The notes below the pieces were generated by a model. It did no database searches. It was not told where the DNA came from and was given only the letters and a program-made list of their open reading frames with translations. This document shows positions 51,719 through 60,506 of a stretch of 64,000 nt of DNA, one piece after another. Both the position numbers and the translations under genes were made by a program. The DNA is from Streptomyces sp. NBC_00654. GTDB lineage: Bacteria; Actinomycetota; Actinomycetes; Streptomycetales; Streptomycetaceae. Position 1 is the first letter of the stretch, and every line of letters begins with the position of its first letter. The DNA lies in the NCBI RefSeq assembly GCF_026341775.1, contig NZ_JAPEOB010000003.1, forward strand, positions 930,001 to 994,000, given 5' to 3'.

Positions 51719-52648
51719 GTGAGACATGTCATCGCCCTCGATGTGGGCGGCACAGGAATGAAGGCCGCGCTGGTCGGGACCGACGGCACGTTGCTGCACC
51801 AGGCCCGGCGGGCCACCGGGCGCAAGCGTGGTCCCGAGGCCGTCGTCGAATCCATCCTCGCGTTCGCCGCGGAACTGCGCGCGTACGGCGAGGAGCACTT
51901 CGGCGAGAGCGCCGTCGCCGCCGGGGTCGCCGTGCCCGGCATCATCGACGCCGAGAACGGGGTCCTGCTCTACGCCTCGAACCTGGGCTGGAGCAACGTA
52001 CCCCTGCGCGCGCTGCTCGGTGAACGGCTCGGCGTACCCGTCGCGCTCGGCCACGACGTCCGGACCGGCGGTCTGGCCGAGGGACGCATCGGTGCCGGGC
52101 GGGGCACGGACCGCTTCCTCTTCGTGCCGCTGGGCACCGGGATAGCCGGGGCCATCGGGATCGCGGGCTCCATCGAGGCCGGTGCCCACGGCTACGCGGG
52201 CGAGATCGGCCACCTCGTGGTCCGGCCCGACGGCCCGCACTGCAGCTGCGGCCAGCGCGGCTGTCTGGAGACCCTGGCGTCCGCGTCCGCGGTGACCAAG
52301 GCCTGGGCCGCCGCGTCGGGCGATCCGGAGGCGGACGCGGCGGACTGCGCGAAGGCCGTCGAGGCGGGCGACCCCCGGGCGGAAAAGGTGTGGCTGGACG
52401 CGGTCGACGCGCTCGCCGCGGGCCTGGTCACCGCGCTCACGCTGCTGGACCCCAGCATGCTCATCATCGGTGGCGGTCTCGCCGAAGCCGGGGAAACCTT
52501 GTTCACACCACTGCGTGCGGCCGTCGAGGAACGTGTCACGTTCCAGAAACTGCCCCACATCGTCCCGGCGGCCCTCGGGGACACCGCCGGATGCCTGGGC
52601 GCAGGGCTGCTCGCCTGGGATCTACTCGCCACGGAGGTATCCGCCTGA
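51719..52648 (+). CDS. nagK: ROK family N-acetylglucosamine kinase
   Basis: Product of 309 residues from GTG 51719. ATP-binding motif ALDVGGTGMKAALVG at the N-terminus; the ROK zinc motif appears as GPHCSCGQRGCLET, and the catalytic Asp is in LGHDVRTGG. It phosphorylates GlcNAc (or a related sugar) released inside the cell. The stop overlaps the nagA start by one base (TGATG), so the pair is coupled. A dre box lies just upstream. Confidence 0.92.
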   Translation: MRHVIALDVGGTGMKAALVGTDGTLLHQARRATGRKRGPEAVVESILAFAAELRAYGEEHFGESAVAAGVAVPGIIDAENGVLLYASNLGWSNVPLRALLGERLGVPVALGHDVRTGGLAEGRIGAGRGTDRFLFVPLGTGIAGAIGIAGSIEAGAHGYAGEIGHLVVRPDGPHCSCGQRGCLETLASASAVTKAWAAASGDPEADAADCAKAVEAGDPRAEKVWLDAVDALAAGLVTALTLLDPSMLIIGGGLAEAGETLFTPLRAAVEERVTFQKLPHIVPAALGDTAGCLGAGLLAWDLLATEVSA

Positions 52649-53802
52649 TGGCCGGACGCGCAGACAGCACAGTTCTCGCAGGGGCCCGGGTGGTACTTCC
52701 CACCGGGACCGTCGAGAACGGCCGGGTGATCGTCGAAGGCACCCGGATCTCCGGCAGCTCGCCGGAGGGCGCCCGGACCGTCGACCTCACGGGCCACTGG
52801 GTGGTCCCCGGATTCGTCGACATGCACAACCACGGCGGCGGCGGCGCCTCCTTCACCTCCGGCACCGTGGACGAGGTGCTCACGGGCATCCGTACGCACC
52901 GCGAGCACGGCACCACCACCCTGGTGGCCTCCACCGTCACCGGCGAGATGGACTTCCTCGCCCAGCGGGCCGGGATCCTCTCCGAACTGGTCGAGCAGGG
53001 TGACCTGGCCGGCGTCCACTTCGAGGGCCCGTTCATCTCCCCGTGCCGCAAGGGCGCGCACAGCGAGGAGCTGCTGCGCCACCCGGACCCGGCCGAGGTC
53101 CGCAAGCTGATGGACGCGGCACGCGGTACGGCGAAGATGTTCACCCTCGCCACCGAACTGCCCGGCGGCATCGAGTCCGTACGCCTGCTCGCCGAGCACG
53201 GGGTGATCGCCGCGATCGGGCACACCGACGCGACGTACGAGCAGACCGTGGAGGCCATCGACGCGGGCGCCACCGTCGCCACGCACCTCTACAACGCGAT
53301 GCCCGCACTCGGCCATCGCTCCCCCGGCCCGATCGCCGCCCTCCTGGAGGACGAGCGGATCACCGTCGAGCTGATCAACGACGGTACGCATCTGCACCCG
53401 GCGGCCCTGGAGCTGGCGTACCACCATGCGGGCGCCGGACGCGTCGCGCTGATCACCGACGCGATGGACGCGGCCGGATTCGGCGACGGCCAGTACCAGC
53501 TGGGCCCGCTCGCGGTCGAGGTCAAGGACGGGGTCGCCCGGCTCGTCGAGGGCGGCTCGATCGCCGGCTCCACGCTCACCCTGGACACCGCGTTCCGGCG
53601 GGCCGTCACGATCGACCGGATTCCGGTGGACGATGTCGTGCGGTCCATCTCCGCGAACCCGGCCCGGCTGCTCGGCGTGTACGACCGGGTCGGCTCGCTG
53701 GACCCGGGCAAGGACGCGGACCTGGTGGTCCTGGACGCGGACTTCGCGCTGAAGGGCGTCATGCGCAAGGGCGAATGGATCATCAAGCCGCAGAACGGGT
53801 GA
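52648..53802 (+). CDS. nagA: N-acetylglucosamine-6-phosphate deacetylase
   Basis: Product of 384 residues of the amidohydrolase superfamily. Metal motif VDMHNHGGGG (H60, H62), then HFEGPFISPCRKGAH, IGHTDATYEQ, THLYNAMPALGHR and the catalytic Asp in LITDAMDAAG. It converts GlcNAc-6-P to GlcN-6-P, supplying the metabolite that releases DasR. Substrate can come from nagK or from MurQ (31402). Confidence 0.96.
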   Translation: MAGRADSTVLAGARVVLPTGTVENGRVIVEGTRISGSSPEGARTVDLTGHWVVPGFVDMHNHGGGGASFTSGTVDEVLTGIRTHREHGTTTLVASTVTGEMDFLAQRAGILSELVEQGDLAGVHFEGPFISPCRKGAHSEELLRHPDPAEVRKLMDAARGTAKMFTLATELPGGIESVRLLAEHGVIAAIGHTDATYEQTVEAIDAGATVATHLYNAMPALGHRSPGPIAALLEDERITVELINDGTHLHPAALELAYHHAGAGRVALITDAMDAAGFGDGQYQLGPLAVEVKDGVARLVEGGSIAGSTLTLDTAFRRAVTIDRIPVDDVVRSISANPARLLGVYDRVGSLDPGKDADLVVLDADFALKGVMRKGEWIIKPQNG

Positions 53803-53840
53803 AACCACCCGCCCCGGCCGACAGGCCGAGCACGTAACGA

Positions 53841-53886
53841 AGAGACGGCGGTTGGCCCCGAGGACTGGGCCGACCGCCGCCTCTTT
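53841..53886 (+). terminator. Terminator of nagK-nagA
   Basis: GGCGGTTGGCCC (53847-53858) pairs with GGGCCGACCGCC (53867-53878) with one G-U pair; flanking AGAG and CTCT extend it, and CTCTTT follows. Confidence 0.75.
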
Positions 53887-53979
53887 GGCATGATCGTCAA
53901 GGCTTGGCTTCACCGGAAGTAAGCGCGTTCTATCAAGGCACCAAAGGGCCGAGGCACCAAGGATCGGGGGGCGGCGCAG

Positions 53980-54942
53980 ATGATCCTGACCGTCACGCTG
54001 AACACCGCGCTCGATGTGACGTACGCCGTTCCGGCGCTCGTCCCGCACACCAGCCACCGGGTGAGCGAGATATCGGAGCGCCCCGGCGGCAAGGGGCTGA
54101 ACGTGGCCCGGGTGCTCGCCGCGCTCGGCCACGAGACGGTGGTCACCGGCTTCGCCGGCGGCCGCACGGGCGCGGTGCTGCGCGAACTCCTCGCGGGTAC
54201 GGCCCCGGGGACGCCGCCCACCGGCTCCGCGGCCCCCGCCCCGCGCGACGCCCTGGTCACGGTCGCCGGGAACACCCGGCGCACGCTGGCCGTCGTCGAC
54301 CGCTCGACCGGCGACACCACCCAGCTCAACGAGCCGGGACCGCAGATCGGCGCCGGTGAATGGGCCGCCCTCGTCGGAACGTACCGGGAACTGCTCACCG
54401 GAGCGGACGCGGTCGCCCTCTGCGGCAGCCTGCCGCCCGGGGTCCATGTCGGCGCGTACGCGGAACTGATCCGCCTCGGCCACACCGCCGGGGTCCCCGT
54501 GCTGCTGGACACCAGCGGCGAACCGCTGCGCCGCGGCATCGCGGCCCGCCCCGACCTCGTCAAGCCGAACGCCGACGAGCTGGCCCAGCTCACCGGCGCC
54601 CGCGAACCGCTGCGCGCCGCCCGTGACGCCCGTCGCCGCGGCGCCCACAGCGTCATCGCGTCCCTGGGGGCGGACGGCATGCTCGCCGCCACCCCCGACG
54701 GCGTCTGGCGGGCCTCCCCGCCGGCCGCCGTGCAGGGCAACCCGACCGGCGCGGGCGACTCGGCGGTGGCCGGACTCCTGTCCGGCGTCGCGGAGGGCCT
54801 CGGCTGGCCGGACCGGCTGACCAGGGCGGTGGCACTGTCGACGGCGACCGTGCTGGCCCCGGCGGCCGGGGAGTTCGACGGCCCGGCCTACGCCGAGCTG
54901 CTGCCGCGCGTCGGCATCGAACGTCTCGCACCCGCGTCCTGA
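53980..54942 (+). CDS. PfkB-family kinase, tagatose-6-P kinase / 1-phosphofructokinase type
   Basis: Product of 320 residues. PfkB start MILTVTLNTALDVTYAV, the RPGGKGLNVARVLAALG motif 1 and C-terminal NPTGAGDSAVAG with catalytic Asp. The first motif is typical of FruK/LacC enzymes. With the aldolase encoded next, it may form a tagatose-6-P or fructose-1-P route. It follows nagA after a terminator, 177 bases away, so it is probably a separate transcript with the aldolase. Substrate not certain. Confidence 0.88.
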   Translation: MILTVTLNTALDVTYAVPALVPHTSHRVSEISERPGGKGLNVARVLAALGHETVVTGFAGGRTGAVLRELLAGTAPGTPPTGSAAPAPRDALVTVAGNTRRTLAVVDRSTGDTTQLNEPGPQIGAGEWAALVGTYRELLTGADAVALCGSLPPGVHVGAYAELIRLGHTAGVPVLLDTSGEPLRRGIAARPDLVKPNADELAQLTGAREPLRAARDARRRGAHSVIASLGADGMLAATPDGVWRASPPAAVQGNPTGAGDSAVAGLLSGVAEGLGWPDRLTRAVALSTATVLAPAAGEFDGPAYAELLPRVGIERLAPAS

Positions 54943-55051
54943 ACCGCGCGGACCGGACGACGCGGGCCCGGACGTACGCGGGCCCGGACGACGCCGGGGG
55001 CGCGACGCGGGAGTCCAGCACCACTCAGCACAACAGCAAGCAGGGGGCATC

Positions 55052-55900
55052 ATGCCGCTCGTCAGCACCGGTGAACTCGTCTCGGCCGCACAGGCCGAGG
55101 GTCGCGGGATCGCCGCCTTCAACGTCATCACGCTGGAGCACGCCGAAGCCATCGCGACGGGGGCGGAGCGCGCGGGTGCGCCCGCGATCCTCCAGATCTC
55201 CGAGAACGCCGTGAAGTTCCACGGCGGCCGGCTCTCCGCCGTCGCCGCCGCGGCCGCCGCCGTCGCCCGCGCCTCCACCGCACCGCTCGCCCTCCACCTC
55301 GACCACGTCGAGTCCGTCGAGCTGCTGCACCGGGCGCACGGGGAGGGCTTCGGCTCGGTGATGTTCGACGCCTCCAAGCTCCCGTACGACGAGAACGTGA
55401 AGGCCACCGCGGAGGCCGTCCGCTGGGGTCATGAGCGCGGCCTGTGGATCGAGGCGGAGCTGGGCAAGGTCGGCGGCAAGGAGGGCGAGGCCCCGCTGGA
55501 CGCGCACGCCCCCGGTGTACGCACCGACCCGGCCGAGGCCGCCGCGTATGTCGCCGGCACCGGGGTGGACGCCCTGGCCGTGGCGGTCGGCTCCTCGCAC
55601 GCGATGACCGAGCGCACCGCCGCCCTGGACCACGCCCTGATCACCCGTCTGCGTGACGCGGTCCCGGTCCCCCTGGTGCTGCACGGCTCCAGCGGGGTCC
55701 CCGACGCGGAGATCCGGCAGGCGGTCACCTCGGGCATGGTCAAGATCAACGTGGGCACGGCCCTGAACACCGCGTTCACCGGCGCGGTACGGGCGTACCT
55801 GGCCGAACACCCGACGGGCGTGGACCCCCGCAAGTACCTCGTCCCGGCCCGCGAGGCGATGGCCGGGACGGTGGCGGGCTTCCTGCGGCTGACGGGCTGA
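55052..55900 (+). CDS. Class II ketose-bisphosphate aldolase (GatY/KbaY-like)
   Basis: Product of 282 residues. Features: GIAAFNVITLEHAEAI, zinc ligands in LHLDHVES, the FGSVMFDASKLPYDENV segment, ELGKVGGKEGE, and VLHGSSGVPDAEIRQAV with the second His. It cleaves tagatose- or fructose-bisphosphate to triose phosphates. It follows the PfkB kinase by 109 bases. With NagA upstream this resembles GalNAc/GlcNAc use through Tag-1,6-P2, though the isomerase step (AgaS/NagB) is not in the window. Confidence 0.9.
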   Translation: MPLVSTGELVSAAQAEGRGIAAFNVITLEHAEAIATGAERAGAPAILQISENAVKFHGGRLSAVAAAAAAVARASTAPLALHLDHVESVELLHRAHGEGFGSVMFDASKLPYDENVKATAEAVRWGHERGLWIEAELGKVGGKEGEAPLDAHAPGVRTDPAEAAAYVAGTGVDALAVAVGSSHAMTERTAALDHALITRLRDAVPVPLVLHGSSGVPDAEIRQAVTSGMVKINVGTALNTAFTGAVRAYLAEHPTGVDPRKYLVPAREAMAGTVAGFLRLTG

Positions 55901-56061
55901 CGGTCAGCCGGACCGACGCCCACTGGGCCGCTGCCGCAGGGCGGGAAACGGGGCAGCGCGGGAAACCGAGCGGCGCCGCCCCGGTCCCGTCCCGCAGCGG
56001 TCGTCTCCGCTGTGGTACGGGCGCCGGAGGCGGCGCCGCCGAACGCTCTGAACGCTCCGGA

Positions 56062-57039
56062 TCACGCCTTGGGCGGGGTGACCTCGACCCAGTCCAGGAT
56101 CACGTTGCACTGGTTGCCGTCCTCGCACGAGATCTTGATCTCGTTGTCACCCTTCTGGAGGGTGACCGGCGCCCAGGTGGTCTGCCAGTTCTTCTCCCAC
56201 TCCGGGTCGGAGGACTTGATGAAGTTCTTCAGTCCGATCGGCTGGGAGTTCGCCTTGCCGTTGACCGTGAGGGTGGCGAAGGCGTCGACCGCCGGAATCG
56301 CGTAGCGCACGGTCAGGGCGTACTCACCGGAGTCCGGCATGTTCGCCTTCCAGGTCGCCGAGGCGCCGACCTGGTTGAAGCCCGAGATGTAGGCGCCCTC
56401 GGCACCCTGCGCGCCCTTGACCGTCTTCTCGGTCACGGCCGATCCGCCCAGCGTCAGCGTCGCCGCGTCCTGCTTCGGCAGCTCGGCGGGCGCCTCCGGC
56501 TTCTTGGACTTCTCGGCCTTCGGGGACTCCTTGACCTCACCGGCGGGCCCCTGCGTCGTCCCGGCCTCGTTCTTCTTCTTGTCGCCGTTGTCGCCGTTGA
56601 CCAGGGCGACGCCGATACCGATGAGCACGACCGCGACCACGGCGACCGCCGCAATCAGCAGGGCCTTGGTGTTGGGGCCGCCCCGGCCGGGACCGCCGTT
56701 CCTGCCGCCGCCGTTGCCGCCCTGGCGCGGGACCTGCGCGGTGGGTCCGCCACCGGGATAGGTCTCGGGGGCCGCGTACTGCCCGTTCGGCTGACCGTAC
56801 TGCGGGGGCTGCTGGCCGTACGCCTGCTGGTGCGGAACCTGCTGCCCGTACTGGCGCTCGCCGACGGTCCGCACCTGGTTGTACGAGGTTCTGGGCACGC
56901 CGGGCTGCGCGGCCGGACCGGGGTAGCCGTAGCCTCCCTGTCCGGGCGGCTGGGCGCCTGCCGCTTGTCCGTCCGCGTACAGGTAGCCGAACGGATCGTC
57001 GTCCTCGGGCTTGCTCGCGCCGTTGTTTCCGGCCGTCAT
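56062..57039 (-). CDS. Membrane-anchored protein with CBM-like C-terminal domain
   Basis: Product of 325 residues from ATG 57039. The N-terminal ~120 residues are Gly/Gln/Pro/Tyr-rich and cytoplasmic; a membrane helix spans 125-147. A Lys/Glu/Pro-rich linker follows, and the C-terminal ~135 residues form a jelly-roll (SGFNQVGASATWKANMPDSG, YALTVRYAIPAVDAFATLTV, CEDGNQCNVILDWVEVTPP) resembling CBM35/CBM6 modules. It probably binds a cell-wall or extracellular polysaccharide. No enzyme domain is present. Confidence 0.85.
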   Translation of the reverse strand: MTAGNNGASKPEDDDPFGYLYADGQAAGAQPPGQGGYGYPGPAAQPGVPRTSYNQVRTVGERQYGQQVPHQQAYGQQPPQYGQPNGQYAAPETYPGGGPTAQVPRQGGNGGGRNGGPGRGGPNTKALLIAAVAVVAVVLIGIGVALVNGDNGDKKKNEAGTTQGPAGEVKESPKAEKSKKPEAPAELPKQDAATLTLGGSAVTEKTVKGAQGAEGAYISGFNQVGASATWKANMPDSGEYALTVRYAIPAVDAFATLTVNGKANSQPIGLKNFIKSSDPEWEKNWQTTWAPVTLQKGDNEIKISCEDGNQCNVILDWVEVTPPKA

Positions 57040-57183
57040 CCCTGGGTCACTCCTCACCATGTCGCCAGCCGTCGCCGACCGGCCGAGCCTACCTTGAACG
57101 GAGCACCCGCCGAATTTCCCGTGACCCTTCCGGTACGGCGGCACGAGCGGGTGCGGAGCCCGGGAGAAACCGTTCCGTGAACG

Positions 57184-58839
57184 TCATCCGGCCCTGCGGT
57201 GAACCTTCGACCGGGACCGCTTCTCCACGTACATCCGCTGGTCCGCGGAGCGCAGGACCTCTTCCACCGTCATGCCGCACTCGGCCCATCCGATGCCGAA
57301 GCTCGCCCCGACCCGGACCGCTCTGCCGTCCACCCGGATCGGCGGGATGATGGCGTTCCGCAGGCGTACGGCCAGGTCGGCGGCGTCCGCCGCGCCGAGT
57401 CCGTCCGCGAGCACGACGAATTCGTCACCCCCGAGCCGCGCGACGGTGTCCCCGTCGCGCACACAGGTGGTGAGCCGCCGGGCCACCTCGATCAGCACGG
57501 CGTCCCCCGTGTGATGCCCGAAACGGTCATTGATGGACTTGAAGCCGTCGAGGTCGCAGAAGAGGACCGCGAGCCCCTTCGCCCCGTCGTCCTTCTCCTC
57601 GTCCGGAGCCGCCGTGTGCACATGGTGGTCGTACGGGCCGACCCCCGGCACCGGGTCCGACTCGTAGCCGTCGGGCTGGAAGCCCTGCGCCCGGGAGGAC
57701 TCGACGTCTCCGTACGCCGCGTCCAGCGCCTCGATCGCCGTGGTCGCGGTGGAATGCGGACGCTCGCAGATCCGGGCGCTGAGCCGGGACCGGAGCTCGG
57801 CGCTGTTGGGCAGCCCGGTGAGCGCGTCGTGCGAGGCACGGTGCGCGAGGTTCAGCTCATTGCGCTTGCGCTCCTCTATGTCCTCGACATGGGTGAGGAG
57901 GAAGCGGGGGCCGTCCGCGGTGTCGGCGACGACGGAGTTGCGCAGCGAGACCCAGAGGTACGTGCCGTCCCTGCGTCCGAGCCGCAGCTCGGCCCTGCCC
58001 CCCTCGGCCGACGTACGCAGCAGGGTGCCGATGTCCTCGGGGTGGACCAGGTCGGCGAAGGAGTACCGGCGCAGCACGGAGGCGGGACGGCCCAGGAGGC
58101 GGCACAGGGCGTCGTTCGTCCGCAGCAGCCTGCCGTGCTGGTCCCCGCCCATCTCGGCGATCGCCATCCCGCTGGGGGCGTACTCGAAGGCCTGGCGGAA
58201 CGACTCCTCGCTGGCCCGCAGCGCCTGCTGCTCCCGTTCGAGTCTGACCAGGGCGCGCTGCATATTTGCTCGGAGGCGAGCGTTACTGATCGCAATCGCC
58301 GCCTGTGATGCATACATCTGGAGGGCTTCGCGCCCCCAGGCGCCGGGGCGGCGCCCGTTGCGCGGGCGGTCGACGGATATGACGCCGAGAAGATCCTGCT
58401 TGCCGCCGGACGCGTACATCGGGGCGTAGAGCCGGTCCAGGGGGTGCCACTCGTCCTCGAAGCGGGGCTCGGGGCCCTCGGTGTGCCACTGCGGTACGTC
58501 GTCGTCGAGGAGGACCCAGCCCTCGGTGTGGGGTATGAACCGGAGTTCGTCCCAGGCCTCCCCCATGGTCAGCCTGCGCTCCCAGGAGGCGCGGGAGCCG
58601 ACGCGTCCGGTGATCAGGGCTTCCGCGGCGGCGTTGCCCGCGAAGGCGGCGATGACGAGGTCGCCGTCGGGCCGGACGAGGTTCACACAGCCCAGTTCGT
58701 AGCCGAGACCGGCGACGATGCCGTCGGCCACGGTCTGCAGCGTGTCCGCCAGACTCCGCGCCGTATTGAGATCAGCGACGGCCTGGTGCAGCTGCCGCAT
58801 GGTCGCAAGACGAACGTACGGTTCCGACTCGGCCTCCAT
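57184..58839 (-). CDS. cdgB: GAF-PAS-GGDEF diguanylate cyclase, CdgB-like
   Basis: Product of 551 residues from ATG 58839, with GGGAG about 8 bases upstream. GAF domain (~25-190), PAS (~215-330, with SFRQAFEYAPSGMAIAEM), then GGDEF (~340-545) with intact RLGGDEFVVLADG and an RxxD inhibitory site (RDGD) five residues before it. It makes c-di-GMP from GTP, with product inhibition. The architecture and neighbourhood match CdgB of S. coelicolor, which affects development and is a BldD target. Two inverted repeats lie upstream. Confidence 0.92.
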   Translation of the reverse strand: MEAESEPYVRLATMRQLHQAVADLNTARSLADTLQTVADGIVAGLGYELGCVNLVRPDGDLVIAAFAGNAAAEALITGRVGSRASWERRLTMGEAWDELRFIPHTEGWVLLDDDVPQWHTEGPEPRFEDEWHPLDRLYAPMYASGGKQDLLGVISVDRPRNGRRPGAWGREALQMYASQAAIAISNARLRANMQRALVRLEREQQALRASEESFRQAFEYAPSGMAIAEMGGDQHGRLLRTNDALCRLLGRPASVLRRYSFADLVHPEDIGTLLRTSAEGGRAELRLGRRDGTYLWVSLRNSVVADTADGPRFLLTHVEDIEERKRNELNLAHRASHDALTGLPNSAELRSRLSARICERPHSTATTAIEALDAAYGDVESSRAQGFQPDGYESDPVPGVGPYDHHVHTAAPDEEKDDGAKGLAVLFCDLDGFKSINDRFGHHTGDAVLIEVARRLTTCVRDGDTVARLGGDEFVVLADGLGAADAADLAVRLRNAIIPPIRVDGRAVRVGASFGIGWAECGMTVEEVLRSADQRMYVEKRSRSKVHRRAG

Positions 58840-58907
58840 TGCTCGCACTCCCCGAGACCTCGACAGCAACTCCAGGTTTCATATCGACGTACTTGTTGTA
58901 GTGTCAC

Positions 58908-58928
58908 GCTCACTGAATCACAGTGAGC
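58908..58928. promoter_or_regulatory. Inverted repeat upstream of cdgB
   Basis: GCTCACTG-AATCA-CAGTGAGC has perfect 8-bp arms, 69 bases before the cdgB start. The overlapping TCACGCTCACTGAA fits the BldD consensus only partly (7 of 9 fixed positions). Confidence 0.5.
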
Positions 58929-58966
58929 TGTGCACTCGGTACACAGGGTCAACAAATACTGGACTC

Positions 58967-58982
58967 TGTGACTCAAGTCACA
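58967..58982. promoter_or_regulatory. Second inverted repeat upstream of cdgB
   Basis: TGTGACT-CA-AGTCACA has 7-bp perfect arms, 38 bases beyond the first. It could be an operator for cdgB or for the divergent flavin-reductase gene. No known regulator is assigned. Confidence 0.45.
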
Positions 58983-59196
58983 ACAGGTGATGAAGGGTTC
59001 CCAGTGACTCCCCGGACCCTCTCATCGTTTTCTTGAACGCAAATCTGTACGTTGCACAGACCCCCGGCACAGACCCCCCGCTCCGGCAGCGTGCCCCCGA
59101 CGGCCCCCTCCAGTCCTCGTCGTTCCGGAGTCCTAGGACCCGGCTGGTCCCCTGGCCCGATGCGGCCGTCCGGCGCCCGCGGCTAGCGTGCACGGT

Positions 59197-59760
59197 GTGT
59201 TGCAGACAAAGCCCCCTTCCCCGCGCCCCGAACCCGTCCCCCATGCTGAGGGGGTGAGCAACGACGAGTTCCGTGCCGCCCTCGCGCGGCTGGCCGCAGG
59301 AGTGGTGCTGGTCACCGCGCAGGAGCCACCGCTCGACGAGCACGGCCGGGGCGAGGACGTCGGGATGACGGCGACCGCCTTCATGTCGGTCTCCCTGGAC
59401 CCGCCGCTGGTGATGGTGAGCCTGCGCAACGACTCCCGGATGGACGACCTGCTGGCGGAGCAGCCGCTCTGGGCCGTCTCCGTACTGGCGGGCAGCCAGC
59501 GGCACATCGCGGGCCGGTTCGCCATGAAGGGCCGGATCAGCGACCGGCTGCTCTTCGAGGACATCCCCTACGTCCGGGGAGAGGTGACGAACGCCCCCCT
59601 GGTCGGCGGAGCGCTGGCGACCCTGGAGTGCCGTACGGAGCAGCGCGTCCTGGCCGGTGACCACACGCTGGTGATCGGACGGGTGATGACGGCGGCCCTG
59701 CCGAGCGCGGACGGCGACCCGCTGACGTACTTCAGGGGGCGCTACCGCCAGCTGGACTGA
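59197..59760 (+). CDS. Flavin reductase-like domain protein
   Basis: Product of 187 residues from GTG 59197, 7 bases after a TAGCGT -10-like box, so probably leaderless; GTG 59253 is another option. The FMN-binding split-barrel pattern is clear: FRAALARLAAGVVLVTA, GMTATAFMSVSLDPPLVMVSLRNDSRM, LAGSQRHIAGRFAMKGR and a Tyr/Arg-rich end (YFRGRYRQLD). Such proteins reduce flavin with NAD(P)H for partner monooxygenases; none is adjacent. Confidence 0.9.
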   Translation: MLQTKPPSPRPEPVPHAEGVSNDEFRAALARLAAGVVLVTAQEPPLDEHGRGEDVGMTATAFMSVSLDPPLVMVSLRNDSRMDDLLAEQPLWAVSVLAGSQRHIAGRFAMKGRISDRLLFEDIPYVRGEVTNAPLVGGALATLECRTEQRVLAGDHTLVIGRVMTAALPSADGDPLTYFRGRYRQLD

Positions 59761-59810
59761 GGGCCGACGGGCTGAGGCCTGGCCTGGCCTCCGCTGAGGC
59801 CGGGCTGAGG

Positions 59811-59900
59811 CCCGAGTGGCGGCCTCGCTACCAGTCGCGGCCCGAGTGGCGGCCTCGCTACCAGTCGAGGCCCGAGTGGCGGCCTCGCTACCAGTCGCGG
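59811..59900. repeat. Exact 30-bp tandem repeat containing the arfB stop codon
   Basis: Three copies, starting 59811, 59841 and 59871, each beginning CCCGAGTGGCGGCCTCGCTA. The last copy holds the final codons (RDW) and stop of the minus-strand arfB gene. Copies differ by at most one base. Confidence 0.95.
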
Positions 59901-60322
59901 CCCGAGCGCCCGCGCTTCGTGTCCCCGCGCTGCTTCTTCTCCCGCAGCCTGCGCTCATTGATCCCGCGCGGGATCCTGCTCTTGCGGCGCGGCTTGGGCG
60001 GCGGCGCCGTGGCCTCGGCGAGCAGGGAGGCGAGCCGTACGGCGGCCGTCTCACGGTTGCGCCACTGGGAACGGTGCTCGGAGGCCCGTACCGCCACCAC
60101 GCCGTTGACCAGCCGGCCCGCCAGCCGCTCCAGCGCCCGCGCCTTCCACACCTCGGGCAGCGCCTCGGTCGCCGCCAGATCGAAGCGCAGCTCCACCTGG
60201 GAGTCGCTGGTGTTGACGTGCTGACCGCCCGGCCCGGAGGACCGCGAGAAACGCCACATGAGCTCGGCCTCCGGCAGGGAGACCGAACCGCGGATGACAT
60301 AGGGCCCGGACATGACACCCAT
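59888..60322 (-). CDS. arfB: Alternative ribosome-rescue factor ArfB (YaeJ/ICT1 family)
   Basis: Product of 144 residues. RF-1 core with SSGPGGQHVN (catalytic GGQ) and VELRFDLAATEALP; the basic C-terminal tail (PKPRRKSRIPRGINERRLREKKQRGDTKRG) is the mRNA-channel sensor. It hydrolyses peptidyl-tRNA on stalled ribosomes lacking a stop codon. ATG 60322 with GGGGA just upstream; ATG 60313 is also possible. Confidence 0.94.
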   Translation of the reverse strand: MGVMSGPYVIRGSVSLPEAELMWRFSRSSGPGGQHVNTSDSQVELRFDLAATEALPEVWKARALERLAGRLVNGVVAVRASEHRSQWRNRETAAVRLASLLAEATAPPPKPRRKSRIPRGINERRLREKKQRGDTKRGRSGRDW

Positions 60323-60506
60323 GTTCCCCGCCCCGCGGCCCGTACGTCACCTTCTTTTGCCATACGCGTGCGACGCATTGCGTCGGAACCTCGGCAAAGA
60401 AAGTAAAGGGACCAGGAACCTCGTGGTCCATTGCCTGCGTTATGACGGGTGACGGTAGCTTTCGTGATGGCACGAAGCCCGTACACGACGAGGAAAGGGA
60501 CTTCCC

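Noticed and set aside
56012..56305. Plus-strand frames opposite the CBM-like protein
   Set aside because: Hydrophobic-looking but antisense to a gene with clear domains and a ribosome-binding site.
59811..59900. Regular repeats that could suggest a CRISPR array
   Set aside because: Copies are directly adjacent with no unique spacers, and no cas genes are present. The other tandem repeats fail for the same reason.
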